In this document: positions 1 to 9,943 of the stretch, piece by piece
How positions within the stretch are numbered: the stretch's first letter is position 1
How the letters are laid out: each line of letters begins with the position of its first letter
Source: Trifolium pratense
Lineage: Eukaryota > Streptophyta > Magnoliopsida > Fabales > Fabaceae
Direction of reading: 5' to 3'
Assembly (NCBI RefSeq): GCF_020283565.1
Contig: NC_060064.1
Span: forward strand, 5,602,001 to 5,666,000
DNA length: 64,000 nt
Notes under the pieces: model-generated
What the model was told of the DNA's origin: nothing
Databases searched by the model: none
What the model saw: only the letters and a program-made list of their open reading frames with translations
Program-made: the position numbers and the translations under genes

Positions 1-483
1 CGCAGTTTAAGTAACGGTCGTTATAAAGGTAGAGTGATTTTGGGGTATCCGATATCTAAAGTAGCAGATGAGAGTATTTTGGTAATTTCGTAGGACGCGA
101 GAAATGGAATAAGGTGACAAAAGTATTCTGATAACAAGATGAAATGTCAAAGATCGTGTATTACGGAGTAAGTACAATTTTGATAACAAGCGGAAACTTT
201 CAATTAAAAACAGTACCCTAAACTCAGTCCACAATCTGCATCAAACTTTGCACAAGTCAAAACTATCATATTGATATAACTTCCTTAAAACTCAACACGC
301 TCACATACTTACAACCGTGTTATCCCCACAAAACCTTCAATCCGTTTTATTTCTATATATACACATTATTACTCTTTGTTCATTTATCTCACGTTCACTC
401 TTTCAATTCAATTTAATTTGCATTTCATTTCACTACAACTAGTCACATTAAAATCTCAATTTTTGTGTTCATTTGCTCATAAC
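1..483 (+). promoter_or_regulatory. 5' region of truncated NHL copy N1
   Basis: This segment is the promoter and leader of an NHL gene whose body is gone. It is closely similar to the regions upstream of N5 (about 16640-16945) and, reversed, to 48637-49160. It holds a W-box-type core read on the minus strand (TTGACT, 255-260), the 33-bp block conserved in this gene subgroup (293-325), a TATA box (354-361) and the conserved leader ending in AACATGG at the start codon. The window edge cuts its upstream side. Confidence 0.7.
354..361 (+). promoter_or_regulatory. TATA box of N1
   Basis: TATATATA preceded by TTC and followed by ACAC, the same context as the TATA box of N5. It lies about 125 bp before the start codon. 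Confidence 0.6.
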
Positions 484-597
484 ATGGCTGATAACAAGCA
501 ACCACAATTAAACGGTGCATACTATGGCCCTGCGATTCCACCGCCAACAACACAACCCCGCTACAGCCATCACCAAATTACAGTAAATCTTATGTAA
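484..597 (+). pseudogene. N1: truncated NHL gene, N-terminal 37 codons only
   Basis: The reading frame starts with the family N-terminus MADNKQPQLNGAYYGP and keeps the proline-rich AIPPP segment and the Gln-Pro-Arg-Tyr-Ser-His-His stretch. It then leaves the family sequence and stops at TAA (595-597). The Cys cluster, membrane helix and LEA_2 domain are absent, so it cannot make a functional NHL protein. Sequence after about 577 is unrelated to NHL genes and runs into dispersed repeats, so the loss is a deletion or insertion breakpoint inside codons 30-33. The start codon sits in the same AACATGG context as N5, N6 and N7. Confidence 0.8.
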
Positions 598-639
598 CAC
601 TTATATTGGCTCTTTATCTTTATATTTGATAAATGAAGA

Positions 640-1348
640 ACAATACTGCACTAGCAAATATAACCATATTAATATGAAGCACGAACACCGGACACGACAC
701 AGACACGTAACGTCGACACCGAAAATAATTTGAAAAAATGACACAATTCGATTTAATTATAAGTGTTAGTGTCCGACACTGATGCGTTTTTGACACCGGG
801 ACACACGTAATCCGAGAAGTGTCCGTGCTTTATACAACATACACATTTAGAAATTTGTTAAACTATTGTTATATACTCGAATCCAAGCTTTGATAAATGA
901 AGAACAATACTGCAGTAGTAAATGTAACCAAATTAATATGAAGCTCGGACACCGGACACAACACGGACACTTAACGTCGACATCGATAATAATTTGAAAA
1001 AATGACACAATTCGATGTAATTATTAAGAAACAATAGGAAGAAGAAGAATAATGCAGTACAAAAAACAAAATGAACAATCAAACATAAAAGTTATAGAAC
1101 ATAAGCAGCAAAACCAAATGTAATCAAATCATAAATAGGGGGTTTCTCTCTCACCTACCAAAAAAGAGGGGAAAAAACTAATACGAAGCACGCACACCGG
1201 ATACGACACGGACACTGACACGTCGACACAATTCGATTTAATTATAAGTGTCAATGTCCGACACCGATGTGTGTTTGACAACGGAACACGTGTAATCTGA
1301 GGAGTGTCAGTGTTTCATACAACACAAACATTTAAAAATTGTTAAACT
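640..1348. repeat. Dispersed 'GGACACGACACGG' repeat, several partial copies
   Basis: Related blocks start near 640, 890 and 1175, and another lies near 2514-2617. Each carries some of the following: a run of GACAC/GGACAC units, the phrase TAATTATAAGTGT, CACGTGTAATC and a tail ATTGTTATATACTCG followed by GATAAATGAAGAAC. The copies differ by point changes and truncations, which fits a transposable-element family in tandem or nested arrangement. I cannot name the family from sequence alone. Confidence 0.55.
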
Positions 1349-1357
1349 ATTGTTATA

Positions 1358-1753
1358 GAGGAGGGATTCGTTGTCTCCAGGATTAAGTCTTCATTGACTT
1401 ACTCCGCTTAATAACTCGATATTGGTACTATATTTCTTTGATACAACTGTTGAATTCAAATATCTTATTGAGTAGATCAACTCCACAAATTTTTATAAAA
1501 ATTCAAAAAATGTAGTTATGTATTTTGACTGTTGAAATTCAACGGTTTTTTTAAAAATTTGTCGTATGTTCAATTGAAGTTATCAGAAAAAGTATCAAAC
1601 GATTTTGAATTTTTATAAAAATTTGTGGAGTTGATTAACTCAATGAGATCTTTGACTTCAACGGTTGGATTGAAGAAATATAATGCTGATATCGAGTTAT
1701 TAAGTGGAGTAAGTCAATGTAAACTTACTCCTGAAGTCAACAAATCCCTTCTC
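1358..1753. mobile_element. MULE-type MITE, 396 bp
   Basis: Terminal inverted repeats run from GAGGAGGGATT on the left and, reverse-complemented, GAGAAGGGATT on the right, and the arms pair over most of their length (TTACTCC, TAATAACTCGATAT and AATTTTTATAAAAATT recur in both). It is flanked by a perfect 9-bp target duplication ATTGTTATA (1349-1357 and 1754-1762), the size made by Mutator-like transposases. It has no coding capacity and splits a copy of the dispersed repeat. Confidence 0.8.
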
Positions 1754-1970
1754 ATTGTTATATACTCGAATCCAAGATTTGATAAATGAAGAACAATATT
1801 ACAGTACCAAATATAAACAAATCATAAATAGGGGAAAAACAAACAACACACAACAATTAATCAATCAATACTAATTAACAACAACAAAATACACTAGTAA
1901 GTAACGACCTCTAAAATTTCATGCATACATACACAGAAAACAACAAAGAGGGGAAAAGAAAAACACTTAC

Positions 1971-2304
1971 AATTCGGGCGATTTGACAGTTACGACCCCT
2001 TATTCCTCTATCGTTGAGACTGTTCTCTTGACTTCTCTGAATATTCATGCACTTATGATTGTCATGTCTCTGAGCAGCACGAGCTATCATCCCGTCGTGA
2101 CGGAGTCGAATCTTGTGAAAACACAGAAAAACGTAAACGAAAATAAAAATGGAAAAAGGAAAATGGAAAAGAAAAAGGGTGAATGTTACCAACCTTGCCA
2201 TGTTATACTTCTTAAGGATTGCAAGACGCTCAAGGTTGAGATTTTGTCGGATTCTTACAAAGTCGAGGTCGTTCTCTTCATGTTGAAGTTCATAGGATAT
2301 TAAT
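1971..2304 (-). pseudogene. Unidentified spliced gene fragment, copy A
   Basis: Read on the minus strand there are two exon-like blocks. The first (about 2304-2190) encodes ...ELQHEENDLDFVRIRQNL... and ends at a GTAAC donor. An intron-like gap of 78 bp (2189-2112) ends in CACAAG. The second block (2111-1971, 141 nt) encodes GMIARAAQRHDN...GIRGRNCQIARI and ends at a GTAAGT donor. A one-base shift near the beginning of the first block suggests decay. I do not recognise the family. A very similar second copy lies at 2814-3150. Confidence 0.5.
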
Positions 2305-2374
2305 TTTTTTCCTCTTCATTTTCTCCCACATTACGGAGTTTGGTATCAACATTTTTCAGAGCCGTTTGTTTTCT

Positions 2375-2421
2375 TGAAGAAGAAGAAGAAGAAGAAGAAG
2401 AAGAAGAAGAAGAAGAAGAAG
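2375..2421. repeat. (GAA)n microsatellite
   Basis: About 46 bp of uninterrupted GAA units. The homologous position in the second tandem copy (about 3222-3235) has only a short AAGAAGAAGAAG run, so the repeat expanded after the duplication. Confidence 0.9.
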
Positions 2422-2813
2422 GAGAGTCAAGAGTGAGTGAATAGATGACAATTAATAGAGTGTCTTTCTTTTTTTTCTACAAAGCCCTATTACGGCTGCT
2501 TTGAGTTTGTTGCCCTACCGATGTGTGTTTGACAATGAGACACGTGTAATCTGAGGAGTGTCAATGCTTCATACAACACACACATTTAGAAATTGTTAAA
2601 CTATTGTTATATACTCGAATTCAAGATTTGATAAATGAAGAACAATACTGCAGTACCAAATATAACCAAATCATAAACAAGGGAAAAACTAACAACACAC
2701 AACAATTAATCAATCCATACTAATTAACAAAAAACAAAATCACACTAGTAAGTAACGACCTCTAAAATTTCATGCACATACACATAAAACAACAAAGAGG
2801 GGAAAGGAAAGAC

Positions 2814-3150
2814 ACTTACAATTCGGGCGATTTGACTGTTACGGCCCCGTATTCCTCTATCGTTGAGACTGTTCTCTTGACTTCTCTGAATATTCATCCA
2901 CTTATGATTGCCATGTCTCTGAGCAGCACGAGCTATCATCCCGTCGTGACGGAGTCAAATCTTTGTGAAAACACAGAAAAACGTAAACGAAAATAAAAAT
3001 GGAAAATGGAAAAGAAAAAGGGTGAATGTTACCAACTTTCCCATGCTCATGCTTCTTGATGATTGCAAGACGCTCAAGGTTGAGATTCTGTCGGATTCTT
3101 ACAAAGTCGAGGTCGTTCTCTTCATGTTGAAGTTCATAGGATATTATTTT
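2814..3150 (-). pseudogene. Unidentified spliced gene fragment, copy B
   Basis: This is the tandem partner of the fragment at 1971-2304. The first block reads MKRKKIISYELQHEENDLDF on the minus strand and stays open. Near the donor it differs from copy A by a one-base indel, and the acceptor side also differs by one base. The second block again encodes GMIARAAQRHGNHK...GIRGRNSQIARI and ends at GTAAGT. The shared splice signals suggest both copies descend from one intron-containing gene. Function is unknown. Confidence 0.5.
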
Positions 3151-3189
3151 TTTCCTCTTCATTTACTCCCACATTACGGAGTTTGGTAT

Positions 3190-3600
3190 CAACATTTTTC
3201 GGAGCCGTTTGTTTTCTTGAACAAGAAGAAGAAGACGGAGAGTCAAGAGCGAGTGAATAGATGACAATTAATAAAGAGTGTCTTTCTTTTTCTCTACAAA
3301 GCCCTATTAGAGCTGCTTTGAGTTTGTTGCCCTATGTATTTCCTATTTGTCGACATTCCTCCGGCTGATCTTAGAAGGACAAAATTTTGTGTCATTAATT
3401 AAGACAATTAATTAATAGTAGACTATTAATTCAAATTTCGTACTCTATTTGTTTCCTAATCCTCTTTTTTGTTTTTTAATTAATTTTAGCGCCACTATTT
3501 CTTACACTTTTTTATTTTCTTTTATTTTTTTAACACAACTGCTATTTTTTACTTGGCATGTCATATTATAGTATTTTGTATATATATATTTAAAACATTT
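3190..3600. repeat. Left partner of inverted duplication (matches 48180-48640 reversed)
   Basis: Blocks such as GAGAGTCAAGAGCGAGTGAA, the CATTCCTCCGGCTGATC/TTAGAAGGAC segment and CTTGGCATGTCATATTATAG recur in reverse complement and in the same order at 48640 down to 48180. No gene is visible here. Confidence 0.75.
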
Positions 3601-3872
3601 TTTTCGTGTCAAACAAAGACGATAAACGGTTTTGACATGATAATTATCGTTTAAATAATTTTTTTCAAACAATAGTTTCATGAGTAACTCTAGTATGATA
3701 ATTATCGTTTTAATTTCATTGTTTGGATGAAATTTGAAAAATTTTCAAAATGATGAAAAATTATGAAATATTTTGTTCAAGTTAAATTTAGAATTTCAAA
3801 ATGACACATAAAACCAAAGAATTTGAAATTCCTTCTTCTCTATAAACTTTTAAAAATTACTAAATGATTATA

Positions 3873-4912
3873 AAACCTAAAATCAGCCAAAAATCGATTA
3901 TAAACCCTAAAATCGGCCAAAAACCAAAAAAAACCGGCCAAAAAACCAAAAATCGACCGAAAACCCAAAAAATCGGCCGAAAACCTAAAATCAGCCAAAA
4001 TCCAAAAAATCGACTATAAACCCTAAAATCGGCCAAAAACCCAAAACAATCGGCCGAAAACCAAAAATCGACTGAAAACATAAATATCGGCCAAAAAATC
4101 AAAAAATATGCCGAAAAACCCAAAGTCGACCCTAAAGCCAAAAAACTCGGCTGAAAACCTAAAATCGGCCAAAATCCCAAAAATCGATTATAAACCCAAA
4201 AGATCGGCCAAAATCGCAAAATTTGACTTTAAACCCTAAAATCTACCGAAAAACTTAAAATCGTCCTAAAACCCTAAAATCGACTATAAACCCTAAAATC
4301 GGCTGAAAACCCAAAAAATCGGCCGAAGAATCTAAAATCGTCACTAAACCCAAAAAAATCGTCCAAAAACCTAAAATCGACCCAAAATCCCGAAATCGGC
4401 TATAAACTCCAAAATCAACCGAAAACTCAAAAATTGACTATAAACCCATTTTCGGCCGATATTAGGGTTTATAGTCGATTTTTGGGTTTTTCGGTCGATT
4501 TTAGGGTTTATAGTCAATTTTTGGGTTTTTGGTCGATTTTTGGTTTTTTCGGCTGATTTTTTGGGTTTAGGGTAGATTTTTGGTTTTTCGACTGATTTTT
4601 TGGGCTTTCGGCCGATTTTTGGGTTTTTGGTCGATTTTAGGTTTTTCAGCCGTTTTTGTGTTTACGGTCGATTTTAGGGTTTTTGGCCGATTTTTGGTTT
4701 TTCGGCCGATTTTTTCGTTTTTTTGACTGATTTTATGATTTTTGACCGATTTTATGGTTTATAGTCGATTTTAGGTTTTTCTGCCGATTTTATGGTTTTT
4801 GGCCGATTTTTTCGGTTTTTCGGCTTATTTAATGGTTGATAGTCGATTATAGGTTTTTTTGGCCGATTTTAGGTTTTTCGGCCAATTTTTTGGGTTTAGG
4901 GTCGTTTTTATT
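3873..4912. repeat. Large foldback of degenerate CCCTAAAATCGGCC-type repeats
   Basis: From 3873 to about 4446 the + strand is built of short degenerate units such as AACCCTAAAATCGGCCAAAA and CGACTATAAACCC. From about 4447 to 4912 the complementary units run (GGGTTTTTGGCCGATTTT). The two arms form a roughly 1 kb inverted repeat with almost no spacer. The Trp/Phe-rich open frame on the minus strand here is a by-product of the repeat. Ends and target duplication are not resolved. Flanks near 3720 and 5090 share a TTTGGATGA-like motif in opposite orientation and may be the true termini. Confidence 0.75.
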
Positions 4913-5560
4913 AAAATAAATAAACTTAAATGAAGGAAATTCAATTACATTACCCAAACAAAGAATTTTACAATGAATGGAATTTCAACACTTTATTCAA
5001 ACACTGGAATTTGAAAATCAAGAGAATTCAATTGAATCAATTGAATTGCCTAGTATTTAAAATCCCTTGAATTTCTAGAATCTCTCATCCAAACACACTC
5101 TAAAGGATTTATTGGTGTGTTTCTTCGTATTCACAACAAAAAATATATTTTTAAAAGGGTCACAATTAAAAACTCCCTTATGACTATTATTTTTTACTTC
5201 AACTTGACACAACACAATTAAAATAACAAATGATACATGAAGGTTGGTTATTTCAATTAATTAGTTATTTCCCCCAAACTTAGTTATTTCAATTAAAATA
5301 ACAAATGTAACATTGCACTCAGTTAATCGTAGTATTTACTAATTTCTGATTTTCCAATGTTACAAACAAACCAGCTTGCCATAATACCGAGCTTCAGTTG
5401 AATAGCAAGTTCCGTTTGACAAAAGAATTAGTATTGAGTTTTGTAATTACTCTATATTATATTGGACATGCTTTTGTCAATAAGAACTATGTATTCATTC
5501 ATGTCTATATTGAATTGTTATGATGCTTTCTTTTGTCAATTTGCAGTAAGTTATGCAGAT
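4913..5560. other. AT-rich spacer with a possible copia LTR scrap
   Basis: No gene is seen. The stretch 5395-5450 (AAGTTCCGTTTGACAAAAGA...) resembles 53748-53800, which lies in the LTR-like sequence downstream of a copia RNase H remnant, so it may be a relic of the same LTR family. Confidence 0.4.
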
Positions 5561-6020
5561 TGTTCGTTGAAGATTCTTTATTCTTCTAAATGCTTTTGAA
5601 TTCTTTATAGTATCTATATTTCTGTTGGACAATGGATAGCCAAAACTGTTTTCGTGTGTAGCATGCAGATGCTTAGCAAGAGGGGTCTATAATCAATTCA
5701 CCTTGGGGCTAGAAAGGTGCAGAGTTGGTTCAAGAAGAGAAGTTTCATTTGCAAAGAGTCTAAAGGTTGAACAAAATATACTCGAATCTATGATGTGGAA
5801 TATTAAATCTTTCAATTGTTTGATTTTGGTTATTTAAGTTTTAATTGTTCAATTTTGACCGTTTTCGTAAAAAAAACAATTGTTCAATTTTGACATTTTA
5901 AGTTTCAATTACTCCATATTGATCTTTAAACTTACCTTGTTTTGTATTTACCGATTGGCCATTGATTTTTTTACTAAAAATTGTTTATAGGATAAATGAT
6001 CATTTACATCCTGCAAAATA
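5560..6020. repeat. Inverted-repeat partner of 43374-43870
   Basis: The segment containing ATTTCTGTTGGACAATGGAT, CACCTTGGGGCTAGAAAGGT and AGGTTGAACAAAATATACTC recurs in reverse complement at 43374-43870 with small indels. No coding sequence is evident. Confidence 0.75.
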
Positions 6021-7311
6021 AGTGAATTTTCATTTACTCCTTGCATAGATTTTTTTTTTTTTTTTCTATTTAGCCCCTGCAAAAAATAGATTCTCTGATT
6101 TTTCCCTCTAGGTGTACAACAGGACATCTGACTGTGCAAATCTGATGACGTGGTTTGTACATGTGGAAATAAATAAATTTATATTTATTTTTGAAATTTC
6201 ACGTCAGATAATAATAATTAAAAAAAAACACTTTATCTTTTTTATTAATTAAAAAATCATAAAATTCAAAATTTTGGTTTCTTAAAACGTGTGTTATTGT
6301 TTCCACCCTTGTCTTCATCTTCCTCATTTTTGTTCTTCCATTGGAGACTATTTGAAACTTCCATTCTTGTTCTTCAGACTCCTTTGTACTCCATTGTTGT
6401 TCTTCATACTCCATTCTTGTTCTTCATCTTCTATCTTCATCTTCCTCATTCTATTTGAAAAACATGAAGAAAATGACTGAAGACGTACCAATACAACGGT
6501 TCAAATCCAACAAGGGTAAAACATTAGCGGACAAAAGCACATAAACTGAGAGAAGGCTACACTATTCTTCTCAGCAACCTATTCATCTTTTTCTCTATTT
6601 ACTATCACTATTCTTTTTTCGCATTGTAAATCAACAACCGTTGAATTAGGAAAATGAGAGAAAGCTGGACACAAACAATATGAGAGGATCCAAATCCATA
6701 AGAGTACACAAAATCTAATCCGTCACATAAACTTCTCATGAGACAAAACTTGTGACTTATTTTATTTTGAAAATTTCTCCTTCGACCCCCCACATTTCTT
6801 TTATACCCTCTAAAATCTCATTTTACCCTTATAAATTAAAAAAATTTCATTTTGCTCTTATAGCACTTGATAATCAGACGTAAAAACTACATATATATCT
6901 AGAGATATTCTCTACATTCATTCTCTTAGGCTCAGATTGAGCTCATTTTCTGTTTTTCATTCTTCTCATCACACAAGCTCAAGGTTGTTAAAGGAGTTTT
7001 CAGCTATCTTTACACAATAAATAAGGTTATTGAATCATGCCGTATAGTGAAAAGTCTCCGGATATAAACATGAGGAGTTTTCTCTATCAATACAATTGCT
7101 TAATGTGAATATCACTATTGAGTGTGGTTAACTTTCAAAGTTAATTAAACATCACGAATATATGTAAATTAAATAAAGATGTTAATTACTATACACTACA
7201 AACAAAAGATCAAATGTCAAGGTCCAGGATAACTATAGCAGCCATTGACGAAGAGGAGGCTTTCTCTAGATAAGATGTTATTATTTTGACAAATATTATT
7301 GTATTAAATAA
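6021..7311. other. Non-coding, transposon-like spacer
   Basis: Contains phrases typical of non-autonomous elements elsewhere in this window (ATTTAGCCCCTGCAAAA near 6070, GATGACGTGG near 6144) and a TTCTTCATCTTC-rich stretch at 6300-6480. No supportable gene or RNA. Short open frames here lack any family resemblance. Confidence 0.4.
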
Positions 7312-7465
7312 GAATAATGCTAGCAACACACTCTTTAATAAACACACTCCAACACACTCTCTTTTATTGGTTGAAATTCACATGGGTCCCATAAAAAAAT
7401 GTTGACCAATAAAAGAGAGTGTGTTAGAGTGTGTTTGTTATTGGAGTGTGTTGCTAGCACTCCTC
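7312..7465. mobile_element. MULE-type MITE, 154 bp
   Basis: A nearly perfect hairpin with ends GAATAATGCTAGCAACACAC and, reversed, GAGGAGTGCTAGCAACAC, containing CTCTTTTATTGGT and ACCAATAAAAGAG. A perfect 9-bp duplication ATTAAATAA flanks it (7303-7311, 7466-7474), pointing to a Mutator-like transposase. It lies just upstream of the N2 TATA box. Confidence 0.85.
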
Positions 7466-7496
7466 ATTAAATAATATCCGGTGCATTTCTTTTCTC

Positions 7497-7504
7497 TATA
7501 TATG
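7497..7504 (+). promoter_or_regulatory. TATA box of N2
   Basis: TATATATG preceded by TTTTCTC, about 105 bp before the relic start codon and in the same position as in the other NHL copies. Confidence 0.5.
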
Positions 7505-8067
7505 CAAATACCAATATTCATTTCTTCAAAATTTACAACAACAACATCTCTAACTCTCTTCCTTATTTACTTTGTAACATTCAAACTACATAATACAACA
7601 AGTAATATGCAACATATCATTTCAATGACGCATACTACCGGCCTACCATTCCATTGGTGCCACGACAACCCAACAGCTATTGCCACCACCGTGATAGAAG
7701 TTGTTGTAGCCATCTCTTCGGGATCTTCTGGAAGCTTCTAATTGCACTTATTGTTCTCTTCGGTCTCGTAATCCTTATCTTCTATCTTATTGTTCAGCCT
7801 CGCGTCTTTAAGTTTTATGTGACGGAAGCTAAGCTAACCCAATTTGACTATATCAACAACACACTACATTACAACATGGTGCTCAACTTTACGGTCCATA
7901 ACTCAAACAAAAAACACGGCATCTATTACGATAAAGTGGAGACTCGAGCATTTTATCAAGGGTCAAGGTTTGCAAATGTCGATGTGATCACACACATGAA
8001 CTCATTCTGCCAATATAAGAGGAGTAGTGATCCCATGAGTGGCGTTTTCTCAGGACAACGACTAATG

Positions 8068-8349
8068 TGTTGTAACTGAATTAGGTTTGTTGTAACTAAC
8101 TCAAAGTGTTATTCGTCAATTCAAAAGAGTCTACAAGCTTGCCTTATATAGCTTGTCGCACAAGCAACACTAATGGGCTTGACATGCTACGCCCAAACAC
8201 AAGCAAAGCCCAATACACTAAACAACTACTCTGTTTTGTCTGCTGTGAGATACAGACAACTGCTGTAACATCTGTTACAGCACTTTGTCCACTAAACAAC
8301 TATCAACATACCCTCCCTTAAACTGATTTCTACAAACACAAGTTCAACA
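8068..8349 (-). repeat. 3' LTR of the copia element
   Basis: 282 bp, 97.5% identical to 9399-9680. Its last 41 bp (8309-8349) are tandemly repeated in the adjoining interior from 8350 for at least 34 bp, and the repeat includes the polypurine tract (minus strand AAGGGAGGGTA). Confidence 0.9.
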
Positions 8350-8510
8350 TACCCTCCCTTAAACTGATTTCTACAAACACAAGCACTAAAAATGAGTTTA
8401 AACATACAAAAACACTAAACATCAGGTTAAACACACAAAATCAACCATTCCCATTTTGCTTATAAGGTCACAGAATGTATCAAGCTTCAAGGGTTTTGTC
8501 ATAATGTCAG

Positions 8511-9209
8511 CTAGCCGGTCTTGAGTTTAGCAGTGAACCAGCTCAATGATGCCATCCTTTGCAAGATCTCTATCCTTAGATGCTTCAGCACATTACCAAG
8601 CCAAACACACTTACATGAGCAGGAGGCTGCTGCAACAAACTCTGCTTCAGTAGTAGATTGAGTCACTATAAACTGTTTTCTTGAAGACCAAGAAATAGCA
8701 CCACTTCCAAGCATGAACAAGGATCCAGATGTACTCTTCCTATCATCTAGATCAGCAGCATAGTCTGAGTCTGTCCAGGCACTCATTTGCAGTTCATCAC
8801 TAGTTTTCTTGTACAGCACTCCATAACCAACTGTCCCTTTAACATATCTTAAGATTCTTTTCAATGCAGCTTCATGAATCTTTATTGGTCTATCCATAAA
8901 TCTAGCTACAAGACACACTGAGAAGGCCAAATCAGGTCTTGTTGCTAGCAAATACATTAGGCTACCAACTATCTGCTTGTATCTTTTCTCTTCACTTGCT
9001 TTTCCTGTTTCATTTTTCACCAACTTGCAACTAGGCACCATTGGACTACTTACTGCATTACAGTTTTCCATGACAAACTTGCTTAGTATCTCAAAAGCAT
9101 ATTTCCAAACTTGATGCTTGCAAGCCTCATCATAAGTGCATGGATCTTCACTACTGCTATAGACAGCCAAATTCTGCAATTCTTGTTCATTGTCAACTTC
9201 TGCACCCAT
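8511..9209 (-). pseudogene. Ty1-copia pol remnant (reverse transcriptase tail and RNase H)
   Basis: The minus-strand frame begins with a linker-type segment (LAVYSSSEDPCTYDEA) that normally precedes the reverse transcriptase. It then jumps directly to the end of that domain (EILSKFVMENCNAV...GSLMYLLATRPDLAFSV) and into RNase H, with SAWTDSDYAADLDDRKSTSG and TQSTTEAEFVAA both intact. The catalytic core of the reverse transcriptase between these pieces is deleted. The frame is otherwise open for 232 codons. Confidence 0.88.
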
Positions 9210-9383
9210 TACAAAGTCTTTGAAGTGACTTGGAAGCCTCCTTATTCTAGGCTCCAGTTGATTACCATTTTCATCTGAACTGTCATCTTCGCCGGAGAAG
9301 GAGGAAGAAAACGGCTGTTGCGGCGGTGGAAAAACGGTTACAACTCCAAAACTGCGGTTCTTGGAGCTAGGCCCTATTGAAAG

Positions 9384-9398
9384 GCTCTAGATACCACT
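9384..9398 (-). other. Primer-binding site, initiator tRNA-Met type
   Basis: Directly inside the right LTR the minus strand reads AGTGGTATCTAGAGCC. TGGTATC-AGAGC is the usual copia primer site complementary to initiator tRNA-Met; this copy has an extra T. It marks the right LTR as the 5' LTR. Confidence 0.7.
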
Positions 9399-9680
9399 TG
9401 TTGTAACTGAATTAGGTTTGTTGTAACTAAATCAAAGTGTTATCCGTCAATTCAAAAGAGTCTACAAGCTTGCCTTATATAGCTTGTCACACAAGCAACA
9501 CTAATGGGCTTGACATGCTAGGCCCAAACACAAGCAAAACCCAATACACTAAACAACTACTCTGTTTTGTTTGCTGTGAGATACAGACAACTGCTGTAAC
9601 ATCTGTTACAACACTTTGTCCACTAAACAACTATCAACATACCCTCCCTTAAACTGATTTCTACAAACACAAGTTCAACA
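9399..9680 (-). repeat. 5' LTR of the copia element
   Basis: 282 bp with TG/CA ends, followed by the target duplication TAATG. See 8068-8349 for the comparison. Confidence 0.9.
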
Positions 9681-9943
9681 TAATGAAGCTCAACAATGAT
9701 CAAATATTTGAATTCAACAAAGACAAGAGTCTTGGGGTTTATGATATCGATAAAAGTCACGGAATTTATGATATCCATGTGAAACTTTACTTTAAAATTA
9801 GGTTTAGACACGGAGATACAATTTCTCGCAAGTATAAACTCAAGGTGAAATGTGACCTCAATGTTCCATTGAGCTCTAGTAATAATGAAACATTTACATT
9901 TAGTAATTGGGTTTTACCCAACAAGTGCAAAGTTGTGTTCTAG

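Larger units (their letters stand above)
8068..9680 (-). mobile_element. Deleted Ty1-copia retrotransposon in N2
   Basis: Two 282-bp LTRs (8068-8349 and 9399-9680), both TG...CA bounded, and a perfect 5-bp target duplication TAATG (8063-8067, 9681-9685). The primer site next to the right LTR and the polymerase fragment both read on the minus strand, so the element is antisense to N2. The interior is only about 1.05 kb: gag, integrase and most of the reverse transcriptase are missing, so it is non-autonomous. The LTRs differ at seven positions (about 2.5%), so the insertion is clearly older than the Athila element in N7. Confidence 0.92.
7609..9943 (+). pseudogene. N2: NHL gene with frameshift and copia insertion
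   Basis: The ATG at 7609 is followed by a degenerate N-terminus that is one base out of frame with the rest; the family frame resumes at about 7625 (DAYYRPTIP). The Cys cluster, membrane helix (LLIALIVLFGLVILIFYLIV) and first half of the LEA_2 domain follow, including NSNKKHGIYYDK in place of the usual NPNKK. At 8067 the frame is broken by a 1.6 kb copia element, and the C-terminal part resumes at 9686 and ends at 9943. The site without the insertion would be in frame across the junction. The C-terminal part has a short tandem duplication, giving the motif Asp-Lys-Ser-x-Gly-x-Tyr-Asp-Ile twice. Confidence 0.9.

Noticed and set aside
2371..2421. CRISPR-like or other array of short repeats
   Set aside because: A simple GAA microsatellite; no spacers, and the window is plant nuclear DNA.
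3860..4219. Open frame of 119 codons rich in Trp, Phe and Gly on the minus strand
   Set aside because: Generated by the degenerate CCCTAAAATCGGCC-type repeat; no family features, and the reading follows the repeat unit.
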